From: Spirochaeta sp.
Lineage (GTDB): Bacteria > Spirochaetota > Spirochaetia > DSM-27196 > Alkalispirochaetaceae
Direction of reading: 5' to 3'
Assembly: GCA_007130865.1 (NCBI GenBank)
Contig: SLRR01000099.1
Location: 1-32,118, forward strand
Length of the DNA: 32,118 nucleotides
Shown: piece by piece, positions 25,248-32,118 of the stretch
Layout of the letters: every line of letters starts with the position of its first letter
Numbering within the stretch: position 1 is the stretch's first letter
Position numbers and translations under genes: made by a program
Notes under the pieces: generated by a model
The model's input: only the letters and a program-made list of their open reading frames with translations
Told to the model about the DNA's origin: nothing
The model's database searches: none

Positions 25248-25294
25248 GGCGGCGTTTCACCGGAACAGTTTTACCGGTGACGCCGCCCTTTTTT
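25248..25294 (+). terminator. Intrinsic terminator of the ugpBAE operon
   Basis: GGCGGCG (25248-25254) pairs with CGCCGCC (25281-25287) and TCACCGG (25257-25263) with CCGGTGA (25274-25280), two unpaired T between, ten-base loop, then CTTTTTT. Strong terminator 24 bases after the ugpE stop. Confidence 0.88.
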
Positions 25295-25310
25295 GCGGCT
25301 GTCAGACAGT

Positions 25311-25398
25311 CGTCAGTCCGGGTCTTTCAGCATTCGCCGTGATGCCGTCACTCCCAATCGTCAGTCCAGGCCCTCCAGCATTCGCCGTGACGCCGTCG
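25311..25398. repeat. Imperfect 40-bp direct repeat covering the 3' end of the FecR/TPR gene
   Basis: Copy 1 is 25311-25350 and copy 2 is 25359-25398, 48 bases apart, sharing CGTCAGTCC and CAGCATTCGCCGTGA. Copy 2 encodes the last residues and stop of the FecR/TPR gene; copy 1 lies beyond the stop in the same frame. It looks like a decayed tandem duplication of the gene end. Confidence 0.75.
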
Positions 25399-26380
25399 CC
25401 CAGGCGGTGTCCGGCGCGAGCTCCACTATACGGGAGAGCGCTTCCACCGCCGCGGAACGGTCACCGGTCCGTACAGCCGCGTCCGCGGCGAGCAGCTCCA
25501 GGTGCAACTGCGTTTCGCCGGGCAGGTCCCCGTGCCGACTCCGGTGGACCAGGTCCACCGTCTCCCGGAGTAATCCCGCAGCGTGAAGCGCGGAACCTCG
25601 GGCGCGGTAGAAGCGTTCGAGCCATTCACCGGTATCGGTGTCGTCGCTCGTGCGTGAGGGCAGCGGTACCGCGTTGATCGCGTTGAGCGCGTCCGGGATA
25701 CGCTCTTCTCCCAGGTACAGCTCGGTCAGTTCGATCCTGATAACCGCTGCTTCGTTGGTGCCTGCGTACAGAAGCGCTTCCTGCAGCAGGATCTCCGCTT
25801 CCGATGCACGTCCTCCCCGCAGCGCTTCTACTGCCGCGTTATGAAGATCCCGGGCCGGTCCCGGCGCATCCCAGGTGTCCTCCCCGCCGAAGTCTCCCCG
25901 GACTCCCGCGGCGGCCAGGTCGCCGCGTCGCTCGTCCGCCAGGACGCGCTGTACACGTCGTCCCAGGGCGGCGGAAAAACCACTCTGTCCTACCGGGGAC
26001 TGTGCGAGCGTGTCCAGGCGGTACTCGCCGGGTCCTACCAATCGGATAGTCCGGCCCGCCGAGTCCAGTTCCGCGTAGCCGCCGGGCCCAAGGTCGAGGA
26101 TTTCGGTTTCCTGCAAGCGCATGCCGATCTCTACCGGGACTGATCCGGCACGTATTAGGACATCCCCTTCCACGTAGAGGATTACGGCTGGTTCTCCACC
26201 GACCACGGTGAACGGCGCGAGCACAGTACCGAGAACGATCGCCCATAACGCGAGAACACGGTATGGAGAGAGACCCGGGCGTGCGCGCAGGCACAAGCGC
26301 AGGCGTCCGCGCAGGCGCTTGCGTAGCCGCCCGCGCCGGAAAACCACATTGCTACTCCCGGCAGGGAATCGTTTTCTCAT
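25361..26380 (-). CDS. Exported FecR-like/TPR protein
   Basis: 339 residues. A very Arg-rich N-terminus (15-34) precedes one hydrophobic segment (41-60), so the protein is probably exported or anchored in the inner membrane. Residues 64-125 resemble a FecR-type beta domain (ILYVEGDVLIRAGSVPVEIG, LGPGGYAELDSAGRTIRL). Helical repeats from about 175 to the end, with ALRGGRASEAEILLQEALLYA and later pairs, look like TPRs. ATG 26380 follows GGAGGAGG by seven bases and overlaps the stop of the large upstream gene (ATGA), so the two are translationally coupled and probably work together at the cell envelope, perhaps as a scaffold or peptidoglycan-associated sensor. FecR-TPR proteins are common in spirochaetes but their roles are mostly unknown. 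The Arg-rich start is encoded by a 12-bp repeat. Confidence 0.75.
   Translation of the reverse strand: MRKRFPAGSSNVVFRRGRLRKRLRGRLRLCLRARPGLSPYRVLALWAIVLGTVLAPFTVVGGEPAVILYVEGDVLIRAGSVPVEIGMRLQETEILDLGPGGYAELDSAGRTIRLVGPGEYRLDTLAQSPVGQSGFSAALGRRVQRVLADERRGDLAAAGVRGDFGGEDTWDAPGPARDLHNAAVEALRGGRASEAEILLQEALLYAGTNEAAVIRIELTELYLGEERIPDALNAINAVPLPSRTSDDTDTGEWLERFYRARGSALHAAGLLRETVDLVHRSRHGDLPGETQLHLELLAADAAVRTGDRSAAVEALSRIVELAPDTAWATASRRMLEGLD
26285..26316 (-). repeat. 12-bp periodic repeat encoding the Arg-rich N-terminus
   Basis: GCGCAGGC recurs at 26285-26292, 26297-26304 and 26309-26316, spaced 12 bases, with variable four-base linkers. It encodes Arg-Leu-Arg-x units in the minus-strand FecR/TPR gene. 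Confidence 0.7.
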
Positions 26381-29300
26381 CGGATATCCTCCTCCGTGGA
26401 CGGTATTGCAAACGTTGCCGGGTCGATCCCGGCCGAAGCACGAGCGCCACCGTCTTCACCGGCGATCCCGTACCGGCGAGCCAGTTCCGGCGAGAGGGAC
26501 TCCACCACGGAAGCGTACCGCCGCCCATCCTCGGCTTGACCCAGGTCGAAGCTCGCCCGTGCGAGAAGCGCGTTGATGAGGAGAGAGTGTGGTACACGCT
26601 CATGCAATGGAAGCAGCACCGAGAGAGCTTCTGCCGGCCGTCCGTCGCCGATATAAAGCGTAGCCAGGTTGATCGCCGGGAGCAGCGCTCCCGGGGCTTC
26701 CGTGACTGCTTTCCTCAGGGCGGACTCCGCCCGGGCGCTCTCGCCGAACCGCAGGTGAAGCGCGCCGAGACGGCTCAGCTCCGCTACGAGAGCGTCGCCG
26801 GAAAGTCCCGGGATCGCCCGTTCCGCCCGTTCGCGCGCGGCAACGTAAAGCTGTTCCCGTAGGCCCTCCCCGGTTCCGCGGTATCGTTCCTGGATTTCCG
26901 TCTCCGGCGGAAGCGGGATATTGAGTTCCGTTGCCGGAATCGGGATCGTGGGATACAACCCCCAGGCGTTCTCCGTCGTGACGAATCCTGTGCGATCAAC
27001 TCCTCCCGCCTCGGCGATCCGTCGGGCGGCGTTTCTCGCCGCTCCAAGGAATCCCCCGGCGAGGGCGGTGGTTTCCACCGGGAGCCACAGGCGACCCTCC
27101 CGCACAAAAACGGTCAGACCCGCGTCCTCGTAGAGCCAGCGGTTCTCCGGCGGTTCACTCGTGTCGAAAGCCATGAGAACGTGGTCCGGTGTTGTCACGA
27201 TCGCCGTAGGAATACCCGCGGCTTCGTAGAGGGAGCAGAGGAGCGTCGTGGTATCATCGCAGTCGCCCGCGCGGACGAGTAACGTCGTCCGCGGAAAGCG
27301 CACCGTGTCGACCACGTCGGTCCGACCGAGAATTTCCGAGACCGGCGTATTGGGATCCTCCACGTACAGCACACCGTACAGCCCGAGGGTGTCGGCGATC
27401 TGCGCGGCCCGGAGAAAGGTGCGGGGAAACCCGGTAACGCTCACCGGCGCGGCGGCGTTGGAAGCCGCCAGGGCAAAACGCTGAACGTTACCCTCGTTGG
27501 GGGTGATGAAGCCCGCCAGCCGTTCCGTCTCATTCCAGGTGAGGGCGGTGCGCCGATAGAGGGTGAAACCGGTATTACTCTCCACCGAGACCTCCCGGTT
27601 ATCCACTTCTCCCCGGACCGAGACGCGGGCCTGCAGGGGTAGATCTTCCTCCACGGAGAACACGGTATCGTTCAGGATCATCCGGAACGGTACGGTGGCG
27701 CTCTCCCCCGGACCCAGGGTCTGCGGTCCCACCGATTCCGTGGGGAAATCGCTGAACCGGCGCGTTTCCACGGTGACGCGCAACGCTTCCACCGCCTGGT
27801 CTCCGCGGTTGGTGACGACCACCTCGCCCACCGGACGCGTGCGGTACGCCGAGAAGAGGCCGGGGAAGAGGTTTTTCATCGTGATTCCCTCGATCCGCAG
27901 GGGTTGAACTCCCGCGTCGCCCGGGGTGTCGCGGGGAGTGAAATCTCGTCTCAGCGCTTCCATCGACTCCCGAACCGCATCGTCTCCCGGGCGTTGCGCC
28001 AGGATCCGCTCGTATGTCTGCAGAGCCTGCACGTAGGAGGTCTGGGCGGTCGCGGGGCCGAGGGTCTGCAGCTGCTCCCGCGCGATCTCAGCGAGCCGGT
28101 CCGCCTCTTCTCCGAGGAGCGCTACCTGTACGCGATTCATCCCCACCTGCGCATCATGAAGAAACGGGTCCAGGTCGAGTGCGTGCTGGTAGGTCGCGTC
28201 CGCCAGCAAGGTCGCCCCTATCTCCTCGTAGAGATGGGCCTTTTCCAGGAGCAGCGCCGTGTCGTCCACGCGTTCCGCCAGTTCCCGATTGAGCTCCTGT
28301 AGTTGTGTTGCAATCGGGTCCGGATCCGCCGTCGGGTCCGGGGTCTGGCCGGCGTCGGCCGCCGCCGGGGGTACGTGGTCGGTCTCGCGTAGTCTCAACA
28401 GTACGCGATTGCCGCTGTCCAGCAGGTAGATAAGGTTCTCTTCGGGGTCCACCACGACACCGGCGGTCTGCATGAAGGAAGTATCTACCGCCCGGGGCAT
28501 CTCGGCGACGTGCCAGATAGCCCGTCCGTCACGATGCAGTTTCCAGAGTCCTGCTCGTGTGAGAAGCAGAAACTCCCCGCTCGGGTAGACCGCGATGGAG
28601 ACGATCTGTGCCGCCGCCATGAGGGGGATCGCGGGAATAACGGTGTCCACAAAACGCCCTTCCGGGGAAAAGATCGTGATTCGTCGTTCCGTCAGGTCGT
28701 ACGCCCAGATCGTACCGGTAGGACCGGAAGTGGCGGTGCCGAGGTACGCGTCGGGGTACCGAAAGAGGTCGAGGTCGTGTCGCTGCTGTCCGGTAACGAC
28801 AGAGGATCGCTTGTTGATCGAGTCGATCGTCACGATAGTGCCGTCGGGGAGAACGGTAAAAGGACCGTGCCCGCCGAGTCCCACGCGGAGACGCTGCGTA
28901 CGGTCGACCCCGTCGATCACCCGGTAGACGTCCGATCCCTGGGACGGCCGGAAGTAGATCGTCCCCGCGGGCGTCGACGCAACGGCCCCGGCGTAGTTGA
29001 AGATACCCTGTTCTAGAAGGTCCGATCCGGGGTACCCGGTGACGCGGAAATAACGGTCAAATTCCACCGCAAAGGAAGCACCCGCCACGACGACGCGCCC
29101 CTCCGGCAGGAGCGCCAGGTCCACCGGGTAGAGTCCCATCATGCCGAGGCCGGGAGTGGGAGCACGCAGCGTCTCCAGGGGGAAGAAGTCCTCCAGGATT
29201 ACTCGGTCCGGCTCCGGTTCAGGGTACCCCAGCAGGACCGGCTCGAAGTAGCGCAGCGCCTGCGTAAGGGTACGCGTCAGAAGGGGATCCCAGGGGCTGA

Positions 29301-29637
29301 CGATGAGGAGGGTGTCGCTTTCACCGCCGGGACCCGCGTAGGTCAGGGTGATCATGCGGCTATCCGGCGTGTCCATGGCGATCACATCGATCCGGGGCAC
29401 CGCGCTGTCCCGACGCTGTACGTATCGGACCCGTCCTGATTCCGTGGAAGCCCGCCCTACCGCTACGGTCAGGCTCTCGTTAAAACGGGTGTGCTGGTCT
29501 GCGTCGGTGGCCTGGACAAACCCCGTCACCACGCCGATCGTGGGGATGTCCGGGAAGATCGGGAGGACTCCCACCGCAAAGAAAACCGGCAGGAGACACC
29601 GCCTCAGTGCGTTCCGGGATCGTCCGGGGGTATTCAT
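26377..29637 (-). CDS. Large exported protein: beta-propeller, TPR, beta-sandwich, transglutaminase-like, TPR
   Basis: 1086 residues with an N-terminal signal segment (about 12-30). Regions in order: about 150-415, repeats of the NHL/propeller kind (PVDLALLPEGRVVVAG, GPTGTIWAYDLTERRITIFS, GVVVDPEENLIYLLDSGNRV); Pro/Asp linker 422-442; TPR-like helices about 445-560; a CARDB-like beta-sandwich about 580-690 (VGEVVVTNRGDQAVEALRV); a transglutaminase-like domain about 735-850 with C793 in RAGDCDDTTTLLCSLYEAAG and H819 in TPDHVLMAFD; further TPRs about 930-1045. The Cys-His pair and the [GD]DCDD context suggest a papain-like fold that may cleave or bind peptides, possibly peptidoglycan-linked; activity is not shown. 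ATG 29637 has GAGGG six bases upstream. Its stop overlaps the FecR/TPR gene start. Similar multi-domain proteins occur in spirochaetes without known function. Confidence 0.8.
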   Translation of the reverse strand: MNTPGRSRNALRRCLLPVFFAVGVLPIFPDIPTIGVVTGFVQATDADQHTRFNESLTVAVGRASTESGRVRYVQRRDSAVPRIDVIAMDTPDSRMITLTYAGPGGESDTLLIVSPWDPLLTRTLTQALRYFEPVLLGYPEPEPDRVILEDFFPLETLRAPTPGLGMMGLYPVDLALLPEGRVVVAGASFAVEFDRYFRVTGYPGSDLLEQGIFNYAGAVASTPAGTIYFRPSQGSDVYRVIDGVDRTQRLRVGLGGHGPFTVLPDGTIVTIDSINKRSSVVTGQQRHDLDLFRYPDAYLGTATSGPTGTIWAYDLTERRITIFSPEGRFVDTVIPAIPLMAAAQIVSIAVYPSGEFLLLTRAGLWKLHRDGRAIWHVAEMPRAVDTSFMQTAGVVVDPEENLIYLLDSGNRVLLRLRETDHVPPAAADAGQTPDPTADPDPIATQLQELNRELAERVDDTALLLEKAHLYEEIGATLLADATYQHALDLDPFLHDAQVGMNRVQVALLGEEADRLAEIAREQLQTLGPATAQTSYVQALQTYERILAQRPGDDAVRESMEALRRDFTPRDTPGDAGVQPLRIEGITMKNLFPGLFSAYRTRPVGEVVVTNRGDQAVEALRVTVETRRFSDFPTESVGPQTLGPGESATVPFRMILNDTVFSVEEDLPLQARVSVRGEVDNREVSVESNTGFTLYRRTALTWNETERLAGFITPNEGNVQRFALAASNAAAPVSVTGFPRTFLRAAQIADTLGLYGVLYVEDPNTPVSEILGRTDVVDTVRFPRTTLLVRAGDCDDTTTLLCSLYEAAGIPTAIVTTPDHVLMAFDTSEPPENRWLYEDAGLTVFVREGRLWLPVETTALAGGFLGAARNAARRIAEAGGVDRTGFVTTENAWGLYPTIPIPATELNIPLPPETEIQERYRGTGEGLREQLYVAARERAERAIPGLSGDALVAELSRLGALHLRFGESARAESALRKAVTEAPGALLPAINLATLYIGDGRPAEALSVLLPLHERVPHSLLINALLARASFDLGQAEDGRRYASVVESLSPELARRYGIAGEDGGARASAGIDPATFAIPSTEEDIR

Positions 29638-29745
29638 TTCTTGCCCTCGCTTTGGACGCGGGGCGTGGAGAGGGGCGGGCGCACACTGAGCCGCGCGCCC
29701 GTTACCGGCGGCACGCCGGCGTCCGATTACGTTCTACGTACCTTA

Positions 29746-29773
29746 AGTATGCGTGACGCCGCCGGAATTGCAA
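29746..29773 (-). promoter_or_regulatory. Weak candidate promoter for the large exported protein
   Basis: Minus strand TTGCAA (29773-29768), 16-bp spacer, CATACT (29751-29746), each 4 of 6 to consensus, about 110 bases before the ATG. The rest of the 252-base gap 29638-29889 is GC-rich and holds only the hairpin at 29821-29858. Confidence 0.3.
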
Positions 29774-29820
29774 CTATCACCTTCGCCGGCCGCGCCGCCG
29801 CCGACTGAGCCGTTCGCCGG

Positions 29821-29858
29821 CGGCGCCCCGTGTGGATTCCGCTCGCACGGGAGCGCCG
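29821..29858 (-). terminator. Possible terminator hairpin after the small outer-membrane protein gene
   Basis: 29821-29826 pairs with 29853-29858 and 29827-29832 with 29846-29851 (one bulged A), 13-base loop; 12 GC-rich pairs located about 30 bases past the stop. No T-tract follows on the minus strand, so termination is uncertain. Confidence 0.4.
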
Positions 29859-29889
29859 GCCGCACCCCCGCAGAGATAACCGATCGCGT

Positions 29890-30468
29890 TTACAGTTTCA
29901 GCGCGACTCCCAGGTTGAGCCAGGCGATCCCGTAACCTACCTCCGCCATGACGCCCAGGTTGTTGGTGAAGTAATACCGTGCCCCCAGAGAGGCGCCGTA
30001 GGTGACGCTGCTGGCCGAGGCGGTGCCGAGTGCGTCTTCAAGGTCGTCGTCGCCGAAGTAGCTTGCCGTCACCAGGTTATACCCCAGCATGAGCGTCAGG
30101 TACGTATCGAGGTTGTCCGTGGCGGTATAGTGCATCGAACCACGCGCGCCGAACACCATGTAGTTGTACCGCCACCCGTAGTCCTTTCCGCCCAACGTCT
30201 CCTTGTATTCCGAGGAGGAGTACGACGCGTACGCGCCGACACCCAGGTTGAGCGACTCCACGTCCCCGATATCGTCGGCAATTCCGTATTCTCCGGAGAG
30301 GGAGATCGCCGGTACCCGCATGGAATAGCGAGCTCCCGTATAGAGCGTACTACCGATTCCCACCGCGGCGTTAAACACCAGGTCACCCTCGCCAAAGGCC
30401 GGTTCCTGCGCCGGCAGGGCGACAGTGGTCAGAGTCAGAACTACGATAACTGTCAGAATTCGTTTCAT
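29890..30468 (-). CDS. Small predicted outer-membrane beta-barrel protein
   Basis: 192 residues. Signal peptide MKRILTVIVVLTLTTVALPA, cleaved near AQE. The mature part is a run of alternating strands rich in Tyr, Gly and Ala (LVFNAAVGIGSTLYTG, YNYMVFGARGSMHYTA, VTYGASLGARYYFTNNLG, VMAEVGYGIAWLNLGVALKL), the pattern of an 8-strand barrel such as the OmpW/OmpX or outer-membrane beta-barrel (OMP_b-brl) groups. The start ATG 30466-30468 follows AAGGA by about ten bases; an ATG nine bases earlier is possible, while a longer frame to 30546 would begin upstream of the candidate promoter. It is a single-gene unit with its own promoter and no recognised function. Confidence 0.78.
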   Translation of the reverse strand: MKRILTVIVVLTLTTVALPAQEPAFGEGDLVFNAAVGIGSTLYTGARYSMRVPAISLSGEYGIADDIGDVESLNLGVGAYASYSSSEYKETLGGKDYGWRYNYMVFGARGSMHYTATDNLDTYLTLMLGYNLVTASYFGDDDLEDALGTASASSVTYGASLGARYYFTNNLGVMAEVGYGIAWLNLGVALKL

Positions 30469-30514
30469 TTCACACATCCTTTCCACATGATCAATTCGTT
30501 TTGGCAAAGGCGGT

Positions 30515-30543
30515 ATTGAAACAAATACTATGTTTATGGTCAA
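30515..30543 (-). promoter_or_regulatory. Candidate promoter of the small outer-membrane protein gene
   Basis: Minus strand TTGACC (30543-30538), 17-bp spacer, TTCAAT (30520-30515). The transcript would begin near 30508, about 40 bases before the ATG at 30468. Confidence 0.5.
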
Positions 30544-30670
30544 CAATCTAACAACTGTTTCTCACCCAATACGCCACCACAACGTAGGAAAGAAGCAAAA
30601 TCAAGACGTTTTCGGCGAGTTGGGAGTGTACGAAAAGTAGCGTAGGCCATTGCCTATAACCAGATATGGC

Positions 30671-30706
30671 GATCGTCGGTCGGGCGCTATAGATCGTCCG
30701 GCGATC
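30671..30706 (+). promoter_or_regulatory. Inverted repeat just upstream of the aldolase promoter
   Basis: GATCGTCGG (30671-30679) faces CCGGCGATC (30698-30706), nine pairs with one G-T, 18-base centre. It touches the -35 box at 30707, a position suited to an activator or repressor site. The remainder of 30547-30670 shows nothing recognisable. Confidence 0.4.
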
Positions 30707-30735
30707 TTACACCACCGGATTATCGGTGATAGACT
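30707..30735 (+). promoter_or_regulatory. Candidate promoter of the aldolase-RidA operon
   Basis: TTACAC (30707-30712), 17-bp spacer, TAGACT (30730-30735). Transcription would start near 30742, about 23 bases before ATG 30765 and just before the AAGGAG site. Confidence 0.45.
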
Positions 30736-30764
30736 GGGTGGAATCATCGGAAAGGAGCCCGATC

Positions 30765-31943
30765 ATGCATAAGAGCGACGCAGAAGCCGGCTGGTACGAG
30801 GTACGGGAGATCGAATCTCTCCCCTCGCCGTGCGTACTGGTTTCCCGTCCCGGGGTTATCGCGAACATCGAGGCGGCGATTGCGCGAGCCGGGGGACCGG
30901 AGCGTCTGCGGCCCCACGTCAAGACACACAAGAGCGCCCAGGTGGTGCAATTGCACCTGGAACGAGGTGTTCGGCGGTTTAAATGCGCCACCCCGGCGGA
31001 AGCGGAGATGCTGGCCCGAGCCGGTGTACAGGACGTGCTGATCGCGTATCAGCTGGTCGGCCCCGGTGCGGAGATCCTCCGTGACCTTATCGGTCGGTAT
31101 CCGGACACGCGTTTCGGCTGCCTGGTGGACAACGGGACAACGCTGGATCAGCTCGAAGCGGTGTTTCAGGGTTATGACCCGGATCAGCGGGCACCGTTCG
31201 TCCTGGTGGACCTGGACGTGGGCATGCACCGCACCGGAATCGCCCCGGGCGACCGGGCGGATCAACTCTACCGCCGGATCACGGTATCGCCGTGTCTTAA
31301 AGCAGGGGGGATTCACGCGTACGACGGACATATCCGCGAAATCTCCCCGGAAAAACGAGCAGAAGAAGCCGCGGGAGCTCGAACAACAGCGCTGGAGATG
31401 CGGAACAGGCTGCAGCGCGAGGGGCTGCCCGTACCCGAGGTCGTTCTCGGCGGTACGCCCACCTTTCCCTGTCACGCCGACGCGTACGTTGAAGGGTGTT
31501 CGCTCTCGCCCGGGACGTACTCGTACCACGACTGGGGGTACGCCTCGGCGTTTGCGGATCTGCCCTTTCGCGATGCGGCGGTTGTACTGGGTCGCGTCGT
31601 CAGCGTACCAGAGCCGGGACAGTTCACGATCGACGTGGGAAGCAAAGGAATCGCCGCCGACAAGGATCAGCCCCGGGGGATGCTCTTGAACGTGCCCGAC
31701 GCGGAGGCGGGACCGCAGAGCGAAGAACACTGGGTATTTACCGTTTCCGCCGGCGGCACGTCGTCGGGTAAACAAGCCGTGGCGGGGACGCCCGCCGTCG
31801 GTACGCCGGTGTATGTTTGGCCTCGCCACATCTGCCCTACGATCGAACATTACGACGAGGTGCTGGTTGTCGGGGAAGACAGGACCGTAATCGAGCGATG
31901 GCCCGTGACCGCCCGCGGTCGGGCGTTAAGGAGGAGCGAATAA
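30765..31943 (+). CDS. D-threonine aldolase/D-serine dehydratase-like PLP enzyme
   Basis: 392-residue fold-type III (alanine racemase-like) enzyme. The PLP-binding Lys is K53 in RPHVKTHKS; the barrel continues with FKCATPAEAEMLARAGVQDVL; the substrate region is GGTPTFPCHAD; the C-terminal domain has the metal pair H355 and C357 (PRHICPT) seen in eukaryotic D-serine dehydratase and D-threonine aldolase. It therefore acts on a D-3-hydroxyamino acid, either splitting it to glycine and an aldehyde or dehydrating it to a keto acid and ammonia. ATG 30765 has AAGGAG at 30752-30757; a GTG at 30726 lies before the predicted transcript start. The stop TAA shares its last A with the start of a RidA-like gene, which detoxifies the enamine/imine products of such enzymes, favouring the dehydratase activity. 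Confidence 0.88.
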   Translation: MHKSDAEAGWYEVREIESLPSPCVLVSRPGVIANIEAAIARAGGPERLRPHVKTHKSAQVVQLHLERGVRRFKCATPAEAEMLARAGVQDVLIAYQLVGPGAEILRDLIGRYPDTRFGCLVDNGTTLDQLEAVFQGYDPDQRAPFVLVDLDVGMHRTGIAPGDRADQLYRRITVSPCLKAGGIHAYDGHIREISPEKRAEEAAGARTTALEMRNRLQREGLPVPEVVLGGTPTFPCHADAYVEGCSLSPGTYSYHDWGYASAFADLPFRDAAVVLGRVVSVPEPGQFTIDVGSKGIAADKDQPRGMLLNVPDAEAGPQSEEHWVFTVSAGGTSSGKQAVAGTPAVGTPVYVWPRHICPTIEHYDEVLVVGEDRTVIERWPVTARGRALRRSE

Positions 31944-32118
31944 TGACGGAGAGAAACAGTAAGCTGGAAGAGCGAGGATATCCGATAGCGGACGCACCGG
32001 TACCGGGTGGATTATACCGGCCGGCGGTGGTTCACAACGGAACGGCGTACCTCTCGGGAGCGGTTCCCCTTCGTGAAGGGGAGGTAGTGTTCCGGGGCAA
32101 GGTTCCGTCCGGGGTCGG
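31943..32118 (+). CDS. RidA/YjgF-family protein, first 58 residues (3' end outside window)
   Basis: ATG 31943 overlaps the aldolase stop by one base (TAATG), with GGAGGAG at 31931-31937, so translation is coupled. The visible start, MTERNSKLEERGYPIADA then PGGLYRPAVVHNGTAYLSGA, matches the RidA/YjgF N-terminus (a nucleoside-like Y..VV..G...SG pattern). RidA proteins hydrolyse reactive enamines and imines released by PLP dehydratases. The catalytic Arg region lies beyond the window edge, so the subgroup cannot be set. Confidence 0.8.
   Translation, partial: MTERNSKLEERGYPIADAPVPGGLYRPAVVHNGTAYLSGAVPLREGEVVFRGKVPSGV

Noticed and set aside
30726-30764. Longer aldolase-like protein starting at GTG 30726
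   Set aside because: That codon overlaps the predicted -10 box and lacks a ribosome-binding site; ATG 30765 follows AAGGAG.

Overview
The window (about 32 kb, GC-rich, gene-dense, no rRNA, tRNA, IS element or CRISPR array seen) reads as a chromosomal segment of a free-living, probably halophilic and at least partly anaerobic spirochaete. The spirochaete call is an inference: the solute-binding proteins have signal peptides ending in ..FAAGQPE / ..FAGGAGE, a style common in Treponema/Spirochaeta, and there are large TPR/FecR-type exported proteins and small beta-barrel proteins. Halophily is suggested by a complete glycine-methylation pathway to glycine betaine; anaerobic redox metabolism by an NfnAB-type transhydrogenase.

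Layout. (1) 1-210: end of an FMN-binding-domain protein with a terminator. (2) 493-5910: a tripartite tricarboxylate transporter operon, tctC-tctB-tctA, followed directly by a response regulator and sensor kinase. (3) 5879-8319 (minus): nfnA-nfnB, whose 3' end overlaps the kinase gene tail to tail; divergent from it, a dihydroorotate-dehydrogenase-like flavoprotein (8511-9506). (4) 9533-10955 (minus): a MarR regulator and an outer-membrane beta-barrel candidate. (5) 11170-17623: a compact operon, metK - adenosine kinase - ahcY - glycine/sarcosine methyltransferase - sarcosine/dimethylglycine methyltransferase - metF. (6) 17721-19694: a GNAT acetyltransferase-histidine kinase fusion of unknown role. 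(7) 19678-21803 (minus): a glycerophosphodiester phosphodiesterase and an MFS transporter, divergent from ugpB-ugpA-ugpE (22029-25223). (8) 25361-29637 (minus): a very large exported beta-propeller/TPR/transglutaminase-like protein coupled to a FecR/TPR protein; (9) a small outer-membrane protein (29890-30468, minus). (10) 30765-end: a D-threonine aldolase/D-serine dehydratase-like PLP enzyme coupled to a RidA-like protein cut off by the window edge.

How the genes work together. The central operon is the most striking part. Two methyltransferases convert glycine to betaine, using three S-adenosylmethionine per betaine; MetK makes SAM, AhcY splits the inhibitory S-adenosylhomocysteine, adenosine kinase removes the adenosine, and MetF supplies methyl-tetrahydrofolate to rebuild methionine. 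Only the methionine synthase is absent from the window. The divergent MarR gene has a -35 box embedded in an inverted repeat, suggesting autoregulation; MarR-type regulators (EctR, CosR) control compatible-solute genes elsewhere. The ugp genes plus the divergent phosphodiesterase form a glycerophosphodiester/glycerol-3-phosphate uptake and hydrolysis module without its own ATPase. Several operons carry stem-loops or terminators between the binding-protein gene and the permease genes, a plausible way to express more binding protein than permease.
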